Counted from the stretch's first letter, positions 35,406 to 45,526 are shown. The stretch is 64,000 nucleotides of DNA from Shinisaurus crocodilurus (GCA_021292165.1 CM037877.1:216173350-216237349); one strand, 5' to 3'. The notes: generated by a model from the letters alone, not told the origin. Program-made: numbers and translations.

Positions 35406-36538
35406 TCTTGTTCCTGGCGTAGGTCATCTACCAAGGCAACCAGAGCTGTTTCTGTCCCATAACCAGGCCTGAAGCCAGACTGAAATAGATCTAGATAATC
35501 TGTCTCATCCAGGAATCCCTGTAGTTGCCACTACTCCAATACCTTGCCCAGAAATGGAATATTGGTGACCAGACAGTAATTATCCAATATTGTGGGGTTC
35601 AGGGAGAACTTTTTCAACAGGAGTCTCACCACTGCCTCCTTCAGGCAGGCTGAGGCTGGAACCCTGCCTTGCCAAAGAGAGGCATTAACCACTCCACTTA
35701 CCCACTTGGTCAGTCCCCCTCTGGCTGCTTCTATGAGCCAGGAAGGGCAAGGGTCTAGAACACACGTGGTGGCTCTCACCTCTCCAAGGATCCTGTCCAC
35801 ATCTTTAGGCTGTACAAATGGAAAAGTATCCAATCATTAGCAGTGGCGTAGCGTGGGTTGTCAGCACCCGGGGCAAGGCAAGTAATTTGCGCCCCCTAAC
35901 CCGTGGATTTTAGCACTCGAGTCTCTTCCACTAGATTAGTTAAAGAAACCCTTTATCAATCTCTTGAGAAAGCAAGTCATATAACCATGCCAGAACGTGA
36001 GTTTTCAACCCAAAGTTGAGACAGGATGCAATATTAAGTTCCCTGCATGCAGAGTTTTATTTTACTTGCCTGGCAATGCTGACATGTTCGTGCCCTTTAA
36101 CCTATCACAGTTTTACTTGTGGTTATCAGAATGTGTGAGAAGCAACAGGTGTTAAGTTTCAAGAACTCAAGAGCTTAACAAGTCTAGCTGAGCTGCTGAC
36201 AACAGGGCTGAAGAGAGGAAGTTGTAAGTGACCTGTTCAAACAGTGGCTTTCAACTCCTCACTTCCAGTAGCAGTGGTAGGGTATTTCCTGCTGGCCCAT
36301 GACACTGTGATGAGGATAAGACCGTGCATCTTCGTATGCATCTTGCTAGGTTAGAGCGACTGTGCAGCACAAAAAGCAAAATGAGCAACCTGAGAGATTG
36401 CAAGAATGATCAAGAGGAAGGATCAACTTCCCTAAGCCATTTTGATAGAAGTTATAACTACATTCTGTGACCAGAGAGTTTCACAGAGGGTAGGTCTTTC
36501 AACAACTACTAGTCACAATAAAGGTAGTGACTGGTTCA

Positions 36539-36637
36539 GACAACACAATAACCCACATTTCAACCACAACCCCATGGTTCAACGACAACCTACATTCAAC
36601 CCATACTCAAACCTTGAGTGTGGGTTATTGTGTTGTC
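36539..36637. repeat. Hairpin repeat inside hAT copy A
   Basis: gacaacacaataacccaca at the left and tgtgggttattgtgttgtc at the right are exact complements, 19 bp each. The inner sequences (caaccccatggttcaacg) pair less well. It is likely a small MITE that entered copy A. Confidence 0.75.
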
Positions 36638-36914
36638 TCTATGACGATCAGATTCCTGGTCAAACAACATGGGGTAGCAATTACCATTATGCTCTCTGCA
36701 TGGGCCCTCCCAGAGGCATGTGGCTAGCCAGTGTTCGATATAGTCTTGAATTAAATGTATTAAGTCAGCAAGGCAGTTCAAGATAATTAACACACCACCC
36801 AATCTTATGCATGTTTACTCAGAAGTAAACCCACCACTGCATTCAATGGAGCTTACTTCCTCTGCATAAGGATGCGGCTGTGGAGTACCAGAATGTGGGT
36901 GGATCTTGTCTATG

Positions 36915-37255
36915 CGATAGAGTCAGTGTAGTATAGTAGCTAGAGTACTTGACTTAGACTGGGGAGATAAGGGTTCAAGCCCTCCGCTGGGCTTCCCCAA
37001 AGCCTCTGATTGGCAACTGTGGAAAAGCAGTTACTGGAGAAACTGTGTAATGTAGTGGCAGAGTATTGAACTAGGACTGCTGAGGCACAGGATCAAATCC
37101 CTGCTGAGCCATGAAGCTCGCTAGGTGACCTTGAGCCAGTCACTTTCTCTCTCAGCCTAGCCTACCTCGAGGGTTGTTGAGAGGATCAAATGAGGGGGGG
37201 GGGTGTCTTCCGGTGCAGCCCTGAATTCCTTGAAGGGATATAAATCTAATAAACA
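36915..37255 (+). mobile_element. Two tRNA-SINE copies inside hAT copy A
   Basis: A short head-only copy (agtatagtagctagagtact ... gggttcaagccctcc) is followed from about 37,030 by a fuller copy. The latter has a B box-like aggatcaaatccctgc, 'gagccagtcactttctctct', and a tail 'gggatataaatctaataaac'. Confidence 0.75.
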
Positions 37256-39789
37256 GACAGAGAGACAAACGGGGGCCTTTGCTGATCCAGTTGTTTTAGT
37301 AAGGAAAACTAGTGGCTCAGGTGAGGGCAATTTGCCATTCCCAAAGGAGCACCCCTCGATCTCATGCTCTTTGGGTCTCTCAGAAGTGAGACCTACGCGG
37401 AAGTAAGTCCCGCCGAGTCCAATGAGGCTTACTCCCAGGTAAGTGCGACTCGGGTCTGGGGTTGCAGCCTCAGCTCTCAGAGGGTCGGCTGAGCAGGATG
37501 AGCCCGCCAGGGGCGGGACTCCTGCGTCCGTTCCATCATTCCCTGCCCTCAGAGCCTCTTTTCCCGCCATCCTGGGAGCCAGCTGGCGTGCTAGTGGGAG
37601 ACCCTGCGAGCCAGCGGGTGACCCAAGCGGACGCGGCTTACCATGGCGCCTCCTTCCCTCCGCAGCGGGTCCCGCCCCGAACGGCGGGAACTATTTGAGT
37701 TTGCGAGGAAAAGGCCGCGGGAAGCCGAACCAGCTCCACCTCCCGCAGCTGATTAGCACCATCTGGCGCCCCTGAGCTGAATCGCACCCTGCCGGACTCC
37801 GAGGGGGTTAGTCGGCTCCGCCCTTCTCCGGGGTCTCGCTGGCTCCATACCATAGAGATAGGAAAAGGGAAGAGGAACACACGCAGACAGTTCCGGTAAA
37901 TATTAGAAGCCCCCGTGGGTGGTTTTTGCCTTCCCTTCTGATGGGCGTCGCTTTAGCACTTGGCACTGATCGGATTCGCACAGCCAGCACTGCAGAGAGA
38001 GTGAGTGAGCCAGGCAGGGGCAGAGAGCTGCGAGTGCGCCCCCCCCAGATGTTGCGCCCGGTGCGGCCGGGCCCCCCTGCACCCCCCACGCTACGCCTCT
38101 GATCATTAGCCAGAGTTACATCCACTGGGTCTGTATCAACTATAGTGTCCAAGTCAGAGCAGATCCAAGTGACTTTGTCTGCAAAGTGCTGAGCAAATTG
38201 TTCACAGCAGGCTGTCGAAAGGTCCGAGTTCTCTCATGGTCTGGTGTATAAAAGACCCTGATCACCCAAAACAGATCCACAGGGCGGCTCTTTGCAGATG
38301 CAATAGTGGCAGGGGGAGGGGAATTCCACCACCGATGCTCTAGTTGCCGTCTCACTCATTCTATCACCGCCGGCTCCCTAGAAAACCAGGGTGCTGGTGT
38401 GGCTCCACTTCATGAGAGAGGATGCTCAGGAGCGATTGTGTCCAGCACCCTAGTCATTTCTCTGTTCTAGAGATTGGCAAGGGCTTCAACAGAATTGCCT
38501 GCCGAGGCAACAGGAAAATCCCCAAGAGCCATCAGGAAACCATTCGGATCCATCAGCCTCCTGGGGCAGACCATCTTAATTGGCCCTCCACCCCTGCAGA
38601 GGTTCCAAGTGCCAGCAAGTCTAAACCCCACGAGGTAGTGATCTGTCCATGACAATGGAACTACAGAGAGTTCCCCCACTCTCAGATCACTGTCACCCCA
38701 CCTAGCACAGAACACGAGGTCCAGAGTGGGCCCAGCAACATGGGTGGGGCCAGATACCATTTGGAACAGACCCATGGTTGCCATGGTGGACATGAAGCCC
38801 TGAGCCACTCCTGACAGGGCAGTCTCAACATGGATGTGGAAATCCCCCAGCACAACAAGCTGAGGGGTCTCTCCAACACCAACACCAACACTACCCAGGC
38901 CAGCTCAGGAAGGGAGACTGTTGAGCAGTGGGGTGGACGGTACACCAACAGAATCCCTGGTCTGTTTCGGGCACCTACCTTCAAATACACACACTCGAAC
39001 CCAGCAGACTGTGGGAAGGGGCACCTGGTCAGGGGAATAGAAAACCGAGAGACCATTGCCACTCCATTTCCCTGCCCCCCAGGTCTTTCCTGTTGCTCGA
39101 CAGAGAACCCTGGAGGGCAGAGCTGAGAGAAATTCACACACACACACACTTCATCCAACCAGGTCTCTGTAATACAGGCCAGGTCGGCATGCTCATCCAG
39201 GATCAAGTCCTGGATAGCAGTTGTTTTACCACTCACCGACCTGGCATTCAGCAGCAGCAGTTTCACCCCAGGGAGACTGTTGCCAGGGCCATCCAGGTTA
39301 TGTGAGTTGGGGGACAATGTGGGGACAGCCAGCACCCCATTGTTGTACTTTCTCTCATTACGGCGTAACTGTCTCCCCACTCCGTATCTCCCTCTGCCCT
39401 GTATGACCGTGATGGTTGTCCCCTGACTCCCAACACCTCCTCCGCCCTTCTTTGAAAAACACATCTTTGGTATCAAAGACTGGCATTACCCTCCCATGGT
39501 AGTTAATGCAGGCAATCCCACGGGCCCCAATTGAAGCAAGCAGTCCCCTCCCTCCTATTGAGCAGGAGGATAGGCCCTCGCCCTCATGTACCCCTGAAGT
39601 GGCTCCCCCAAAGGGGCAGCCCCCTTTGGTGTCACCCCCTTCAGAGGCGACTCCCGCCGGCAGCAGTCCTACCCCCGCTGGGGCCTGATCTTTATGCCCC
39701 AGCAGAGGCGTAGCGTGGGGGGTGCAGGGGGGGCCGGCCGCACCGGGCGCAACATCTGGGGGGGCGCACTCGCAGCTCTCTGCCCCAGC

Positions 39790-40006
39790 TCTTCCTCCTC
39801 CTGCTCCCCCCCCGAGAGGCGGCTGCCCTTGGAGAAAGGGGCAGATCAGCTGCCGCCCCCCCTCGCTGCTGCTGCCGCCGCCGCCGCACCTGCCGGGTCG
39901 TGCGCCTCGGAGAGCGCGCGGGCGGGGCGGGAGGCGAGGAAGGAGGCGCCGGCCGGTGCGTCGCGGGCCGGGCAGGCAGAGGGCAGCCGCGCGCGGTGCG
40001 TGGGCC
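39790..40006 (+). promoter_or_regulatory. CpG-rich segment upstream of the DHRS11-like exon
   Basis: Very GC-rich, with CGG/CGC runs, 'gggcggggcggga' GC boxes and no repeats seen elsewhere in the window. Its place directly before the exon suggests that it is the captured DHRS11 promoter and 5' UTR. That is inference, because there is no host copy here to compare. Confidence 0.55.
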
Positions 40007-40138
40007 ACGGAGCGCTGGAAGGGGCGCGTGGCGCTGGTGACCGGCGCCTTGGTGGGCATCGGGGCGGCCGTGGCCCGCGCCCTGGTGCAGCGCGGCATGA
40101 AGGTGGTGGGCTGCGCCCGGAGCGTGGACAAGATCGAG
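40007..40138 (+). pseudogene. DHRS11: Captured first coding exon of DHRS11 (SDR family), start codon lost
   Basis: Forty-four codons read TERWKGRVALVTG, then ALVGIGAAVARALVQ, then RGMKVVGCARSVDKIE. This matches the N-terminus of DHRS11, an NADP-dependent short-chain dehydrogenase acting on 3- and 17-ketosteroids: MERW.., beta1, the TGxxxGxG cofactor loop, alphaB, and the CAR of beta2. The exon ends at the expected point with an intact donor (GAG|GTATGG), and intron-like sequence follows, so it is a genomic copy and not a retrocopy. The expected ATG of a GCCATGGAG start is ACG (40,007-40,009), and the loop Ser of TGAS is Leu. The remaining DHRS11 exons are absent. It is a dead fragment unless spliced into something else. 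Confidence 0.85.
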
Positions 40139-40140
40139 GT

Positions 40141-40200
40141 ATGGAGGGAGAGCGAGGAGAGAGAGGAAGGAAGGAAGAAAGAAAGAAAGAAAGAAGAGGA

Positions 40201-40237
<37 letters not shown>

Positions 40238-40790
40238 GGAGGGAGGGAGGAAAAGAGAGGAGAGAGAGAAAGAAGGGAAGGAAGGAAGGAGAAGGGGGAG
40301 GGAGGAAGAGAGAAAGAAGGAAAAGAAAGAGGAAGGGAGAAAAGAAGAGAGAGAATGAAGGGAAAGAGGAAAGATGGGGAATGAGAAAGGGTAAAGAAAG
40401 TTGGGGAGACGAGAAAGGAAGGATGGAAGGCAGATAGAAGAAGAGAAAGGGAGGGAGGCAGGAAAGGAAGATGAGAAGGAGAGGAAAAAGAGTGACCGGG
40501 GAAAGGAGAGAAAGAAGGAAGGAAGGAAGAAGAAAGAGAAAGAGAGAGAGAAAAAGGAAGGACAAGCAGAGAACAGCAAAGGAGAGAGAAAGGAAAATGG
40601 GGAAGGAGAAAAAGGAAAGGGAAAAAGGATGGCGAGAGAAAAGGAGGAGAGAGAGAAATGGGAGAGGTGGAGGTGAAGGAGGAGGGGGGAAAAGGGGGGG
40701 GAAGGAAAGAGGGGGCAAAGAAAGAAGAGGTACCTTTTTAAAAAGCCAGGAAAGGAGGAGAAAGGAAATGGGCTAGAAAAAGAAGGGAAA
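40141..40790 (+). repeat. Purine-rich (GA/GGA/GAAA)n tract
   Basis: About 650 bp with almost only A and G on the + strand, made of degenerate gaaag, ggaag and gagag units. It starts at the exon donor. Long Ser/Leu or Lys/Glu frames on either strand are composition artefacts. Confidence 0.9.
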
Positions 40791-40934
40791 GGGGGGTGTG
40801 GGGAAATGGGATCGGGGGACGGGGGACGGGGGACGGATGAATGAAGAAATGGAGGAGGCAGGAAGTTGAGTTGAAGGGACAGGTGGAAAGCGGGAGGAGG
40901 CCCGAGCAGAGCAGAGCAGCGCGGGGTGTGTCGT

Positions 40935-41319
40935 CTTCTTCTTCTTCTTCTTCTTCTTCTTCTTCTTCTTCTTCTCCTCCTCCTCCTCCTCCTCCTCCTC
41001 CTCCTCCTCCTCCTCCTCCTCCTCTTGGGGAGTCTCCCTTATTGCTTCTCCCTCTTTCTAGACCTCTGTGTGACCTCCCCGAATTTAAATTCTTCTTCTT
41101 CTTCTTCTTCTTCTTCTTCTTCTTCTTCTTCTTCTTCTTCTTCTTCTTCTTCTTCTTCTTCTTCTTCTTCTTCTCCTTCTCCTTCTTCTCCTTCTCCTTC
41201 TCCTTCTTCTCCTTCTTCTCCTCCTTCTCCTCCTCCTCCTCCTCCTCCTCTTGGGGAGTCTCCCTTATTGCTTCTCCCTCTTTCTAGACCTCTGTGTGAC
41301 CTCCCCGAATTTAAATTAA
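40935..41319 (+). repeat. (TTC)n(TCC)n arrays with a duplicated spacer
   Basis: A (TTC)n(TCC)n array (40,935-41,022) is followed by a spacer that starts tcttggggagtctccctt and ends gaatttaaat. A second, longer array follows, with about 28 uninterrupted TTC units (41,090-41,174) plus TCC units. The same spacer then occurs again (about 41,250-41,318). The unit was therefore tandemly duplicated and then diverged in repeat length. Confidence 0.93.
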
Positions 41320-41813
41320 TCTGTATATTATATACAGATTGATATCTTGCACTTCTATTAAAGAATTACAATTAGAGGTACAGGATTGAGGAAGTTGGCT
41401 CCATCTAGCCCAGTCTTGGATCATCTCCAGGGTATGGTTCCATTTTGATGTTTAGTTTTTGTTCTTGATATTTTTTGTCATTTACGATGGTTGTGAGACG
41501 ACATATAATAGCATGGCCCATGCTAGGTTACTACATTTGTAGATTTGTATTCATAGACCTGCTGAAAATGTGGAGAATGTGTAATGCATGTTCGCACTCA
41601 ATAAAGTGTTTGAAAATAAACTTGTATTTAGATGCATTTTACTTTAATTACATCAGTATTTTCATAACAAACAATACATGTGCTTAGGGGGTAAGGGTTT
41701 CTTTAACTAAGCTAGTGGAAGAGACTCGAGTGCTAAAATCCACGGGTTAGGGGGCGCAAATTACTTGCCTTGCCCCGGGTGCTGACAACCCACGCTACGC
41801 CACTGTGCCCCAG

Positions 41814-42480
41814 TTCCCAGAGCTGTTGCAGCTGGGAGTGGGGTGGCACTTTGCTGGACCTGAGTCTGCAAGGCGGCAAGTCAGAAGTCCCACAAGTGGG
41901 GTTAGACCCCAGCAAGGCAGCAGCAACAGCAGCACTGGATCACACTTGCCTTGCAACGCTGCAAAGCTTCTTCCCTTTGGCAGATGCAATAGAAAAGCTA
42001 CATTCCCGATACTTGGGGTGTTGGGAATGCACCTGCCAGGCAATGTTTGTGAGGTCCCTGCAGTTACATGCCCAAAATAAACTTTCATGGGAATAACTCA
42101 AGATCAGGTCACCGACCATAACATGAGTTTCACTGTCAAACTACTAAATCATTGCAATTCACACGCAGCAGTGTAGTATGGAGGAAAGGCAAAAACCTAT
42201 TTCTTATTAATTTATTTCATATTCAGAATATTCAAGGTTTATATGATCAGCTATTTGAATCATACAAAATATTCAGAAATCTCTAATTCATATGACAGAC
42301 AGAAGGGCAGAGAAGAATTCACAAGTAAATTCTTTCTGTTACTGTAGATACTAAACCAACTACGGGACCAGAAACATTCATAAACCAGAGCATATTTCAT
42401 TAGATGCATGTTGTAGTGGTCCTTCACAAATCTTATAAAGTAGACTAGTCCTTACAAAAACCAAAGCTGACATCAGCCAG
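41814..42480. other. Probable 5' flank of the L2 LINE, then intergenic
   Basis: Joining across copy B at tgccccag gives continuous minus-strand sequence (LQQLWELG / HKDQAPAG). The first 280 bp are thus probably the LINE's 5' region. No gene is seen beyond. Confidence 0.45.
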
Positions 42481-42493
42481 ATAGGCCTTAATG

Positions 42494-42850
42494 CAGGGGT
42501 GTTGAACCTCCTCCAGCCTGAGTGCCAAGTTCCATTTTGGAGAAGCTCTGGGGGCTGCGTTCCAGTGCTGGGTGGGTCCAAAGGCAAAAAGGCAAGGTGG
42601 GAAAACAAAAGTAGAAGATACCAGCGTATTTTAGCTTAATGCTCTTACCACCAGTAACTAAGCCTTAGGAGAGGCATTTCAACCTTTTAGAACGGGGAAA
42701 AATTGCATAAATGCTGGGAAACCACAAACCAAGCAGTGGTTGCGGGTGGGACCAAGGGAAGGGGCTGTGATGTTTGGGGACCCCTGGAGGGCCAGATTGG
42801 GATATCAGAGGGCTGGATTTGGGCCCCTGCCCTGAGGTTCTGTACCCCTT
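42494..42850. mobile_element. hAT-type non-autonomous element, 357 bp
   Basis: It starts CAGGGGTGTTGAACCTC and ends GAGGTTCTGTACCCCTT, an imperfect inverted repeat. Flanks ccttaatg and ctttaagg agree at 6 of 8 bases. The interior matches 25,197-25,575. Confidence 0.75.
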
Positions 42851-42895
42851 CTTTAAGGTGCCACGGGTGTATTCTTTCCTTCTGTACATTATAGA

Positions 42896-43068
42896 TTTCA
42901 TAGATCATAGAGTTGGAAGGAGCCTACAAGGCCATCGAGTCCAACCCCCTGCTCAATGCAGGAAACTAGAGGAGGGGTCTCCCATCCAAGTAATAACCAG
43001 GCCTGACCCTGCTTAGCTTTCCACGCTCAGACAAGCTGAGCCAGTGTAAGCCACAGGCCTGTATTCAT
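42896..43068 (-). mobile_element. 5S-derived SINE, minus strand
   Basis: In reverse it has the same head and CR1-like tail as the 8983 copy: 'aggcctgtggcttacactgg', 'gaaagctaagcagggtcagg', 'ttggatgggagacccctcct' and 'ccttccaactctatgatct'. It is the closest match to the 8983 copy in the window. Confidence 0.88.
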
Positions 43069-43069
43069 C

Positions 43070-44305
43070 CAGAAACTGCCTATTCATCCAGAAACTGACT
43101 AGGCTGCACTCCTATCCACTTTTACCCAGGACTAGCTCCCACTGAATTCAATGGGACAGACTTTTGAGACTTCCTGCATAGTCAGCATGGACATCATATA
43201 GACCAGAACCTAAAAGATCCTGAATTTTTGAGTGACTCTTTCCTCTGAAAACAAACTACAACATTAATTACCTCTTTAGCAACTGTGACCCTGTGAAGGG
43301 TGAGAGAAGAAAAATGAACTTTTTTTCTCAAAAGGAGCTAAGGAAAATGCCATTTCTCAGAGGGAAGTGTCTTTCATAGAGACATCACCCTCCCAGGTAT
43401 GGTCTAGACCAGGGGTGGACAACATCTGGGGGACCACAACTTCCATTGTCCCTCACCATTGGCTATGTTGGCCAGGGCTGATGGAAGTTGTAGGCCAAAA
43501 TGTCTGGAAGGCCACAAATTTGTGATGTGTCTACGAAAAATGCTTTCCTCTGAAGAACGCCATTTTCCTCAGCTCCTTCTGAGCAAAAATGTTCATTTTT
43601 CTTCCCTAATCCTTCACATGGTCATATCTGAACAGAAGAAGTCTGTTGGGAAATCTATTCTTTGAAGCATTTCAGGAACATTTCAGGTTGATCATACATT
43701 ATTTGTGATGCTTTGGGAATAGGATATACCTGTTATTTTTATAGCAGAGGGGTAGAGTAAATTATATATGACATTCCTCTCCAGCTCTGTGATTTATGTT
43801 ACATGAAAAAGGACAACCCTTCAAAATGCTGGTTATCTTTTAAAATAAGGGCAATCTGGCATATATGATCTTTGAACTATGAAAATGTTGAATGAATAAG
43901 ATAGAGGCATATTTATGGCTCATGATATAAGTGATGTGCAGGGGAAATTCCTCTGCTGTATAGCAAAATGCCTGATTCCATCATTCATCAAAAAGTAGAC
44001 CTAAATGCTAGTGACCATGACTGTTGATTTTATTGCATATGCCCTAGTTACGTATTTTAGACACCTAGAATAATTAGTGTGTAAACATTTTAAACCTTAT
44101 TTCTAGGCACTGAATGATTCCTGTAACTGCTTCATCATCATCTCAAACTAAATATGTCCAAGACTGATTTCCCCATCTTTTGTCCCAACCCCCCTTTTCT
44201 TTGTACACCCACCTTATCCATAGACAATAGGGGAGTTAACTAGAACCACTCACACACTGAAAGACCATGTGAGGGGGTTGTGGGGGGGGTGTCACACAGT
44301 GTAGC
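43070..44305. other. Intergenic with MITE remnants
   Basis: A hAT MITE copy spans about 43,411-43,525 (CAGGGGTGGACAACATCTGG...). An SAGTAAG-family copy lies at 43,105-43,175. No gene is seen. Confidence 0.55.
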
Positions 44306-44309
44306 ATTC

Positions 44310-44464
44310 ACATGTTGTATGAATGTTGATACACGCAAATTGCAATCAGGTGATTGTATGAACTGCAACTAGAAATCTGGATGGATGCTGTTCATGTAGC
44401 AATCAGGAAATAAATAACGGGAATGTGCCAAACTCTTCAGAGACTTCCACTTCCCATGTGCATT
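44310..44464 (+). repeat. 155-bp direct repeat, copy 1
   Basis: It starts acatgttgtatgaatgttga and ends acttcccatgtgcatt. It differs from 45,527-45,681 at 3 positions only. It does not look like a microsatellite or a known LTR. Confidence 0.95.
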
Positions 44465-44699
44465 CACACAGTGTAGCCCAAACACCTGCCACTAGTGTCA
44501 CATGCACTCCCACTGGCTGTGCATTTGGTGGCTGAGTGAAGGGGACCTGTATGTGCATGCCAATGTACAAGTGTACTGGAACATACACATAGAACACTTT
44601 CACACAGTCACCAAACACATGGCTGGCCAGTCACAAAGCTGGTGGGCACGACCCCACTCCCTCCCTCCCTCAATGCATGAGAGGTGTTTGTTTAAATGC

Positions 44700-45510
44700 C
44701 CCTAGTATCACCCTCCACGCTGGTGCATAGGAATGACTTTGGCTTTATCTTTGACTCCTCTCTGTCCTTTGATCCCCATCTGCAGTCCATTGCCAAATCA
44801 TATCCCTTCTCCTTTACAATGTTACACAAATACAGCCGTTCCTCTCTGCCCCCTTGGCAAGCACCATATTTCACGTCCTGATCATCTCTTCCCTTGACTA
44901 CTGCAACGTTCTGCTCTCTGGGCTTCTGTTATGCCTTGGGCATCTCACCTCTATTCAGCGCTATGCTGCCACCAAATTATTCACCTTTCTTATCACTCTG
45001 ATCCTGTGTCACCCCTCCTTAAATCCCTGACCTGGATTCTTGTTTGCTCCTGGATCCAGCACAAGCTCCTTATCCTTACCTTCAAAGTGCTCCACACTTA
45101 TTTCCTGATACATTCCTGCTCATGACCTTCATTCCTTCAGCTCCACCACCCTCAGCTGCCCAAAAAACTCCTGGTCCTTCAAAAGACTCTGTCCTTTCTC
45201 CCTTTCTGACCTTAATGCTTGGAACGGCCACCCAGAACATTTGCATGAAGTGACCTCTTTCTCTTCCTTCAAAGACCTCCTCAAAACCCACTTTTTCCAT
45301 GAAGCTTTTGGCACAACCCTTAGTTCCCAGGCCTACTGTAACTAAGCCTAAGTACCTGTAATTGAAATAACACATATTCTTTCTCTATTTACCCCTGTTT
45401 TTCTGTCTCCTTGTGCTGAATGATAGATTGTAAGCCCCCTCTGAGCAGGGAGCTGTCCTCTTATATTCTGTAAAGTGCCATGCATGCACATTGATGAGAA
45501 GCAGCAGCAG
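44700..45510 (+). mobile_element. L2/L3-type LINE C-terminal and 3' fragment
   Basis: The + strand frames give FGFIFDSSLSFDPHLQSIAK, then LLKSLTWIL, HKLLILTFKVLHTYF, NAWNGHPEHLHE and FSSFKDLLKTHFFHEAFGT, in the order of the C-terminus of L2/L3 LINEs. A 3' end follows with 'attgtaagccccctctgagc' and 'cagggagctgtcctctt'. Stops and shifts break the frame. It lies almost wholly between the two 155-bp repeats. Confidence 0.8.
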
Positions 45511-45526
45511 CTTATACAATGTGGAA

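Larger units (their letters stand above)
35841..38101 (+). mobile_element. hAT element with foreign interior (copy A), 2261 bp
   Basis: The left end CAGTGGCGTAGCGTGGG and the right end CCCACGCTACGCCTCTG form a 17-bp inverted repeat with one mismatch. The 8-bp target duplication atcattag is perfect (35,833-35,840 and 38,102-38,109). The first 112 bp and last 85 bp match the ends of the element at 39,703-41,805, but the interior is unrelated. No hAT transposase is present. The interior holds a hairpin, two SINE pieces and a GC-rich block (about 37,440-37,840), with an ATG at 37,643 in good context opening a 37-codon frame. Confidence 0.92.
32195..39694 (-). mobile_element. Long L2-type LINE broken by hAT insertions
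   Basis: Minus-strand coding runs from right to left in LINE order. Endonuclease: LLLNARSVSGKT, ITETWLDE and GILLVYRPPHCSTVSLPEL at about 39,480-38,470. Reverse transcriptase start: DPCPSWLIEAARGGLT, RVPAS and ILDNYCLVTNIPFLGKVLE at 35,833-35,531. Palm: LACGVPHGSVLSPMLFNIY and HQYADDTQLYF at 33,340-33,160. C-terminal part: LKLNPDKTEVLLV, DYYNTLYVGLPLNE and PLLQQLHWLPVCF to 32,474, then a 3' UTR and tail. About 3.2 kb is LINE once the two internal insertions are removed. Several frameshifts and stops show that it is inactive. Its 5' part appears to continue past the third hAT, at 41,814-42,090. Confidence 0.9.
39703..41805 (-). mobile_element. hAT element carrying a DHRS11 exon (copy B), 2103 bp
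   Basis: The ends CAGAGGCGTAGCGTGGG and CCCACGCTACGCCACTG are those of copy A in the opposite orientation. The 8-bp target duplication tgccccag is perfect (39,695-39,702 and 41,806-41,813). Shared with copy A are 39,703-39,786 and about 41,694-41,805. The interior is quite different: a CpG-rich block, a DHRS11-like exon, a purine-rich stretch, and TTC/TCC repeats. No transposase is present, so movement needs one encoded elsewhere. It entered the 5' region of the L2 LINE. Confidence 0.93.

Noticed and set aside
40007..40138. A complete, functional DHRS11 gene at this locus
   Set aside because: Only the first exon is present, with ACG for ATG, enclosed by transposon ends. No further exons follow.
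39692..40718. Long minus-strand frames of about 290 codons, rich in Ser, Leu and Phe
   Set aside because: They are the complement of a purine-rich microsatellite-like tract and have no domain. The real content is the exon on the + strand.
40841..41342. Frames encoding poly-Ser, poly-Leu and poly-Phe
   Set aside because: Each is one reading phase of the (TTC)n(TCC)n arrays.
35841..41805. Copies A and B as two ends of one large composite transposon
   Set aside because: Each has its own complete pair of ends and its own distinct 8-bp target duplication, and L2 sequence lies between them.
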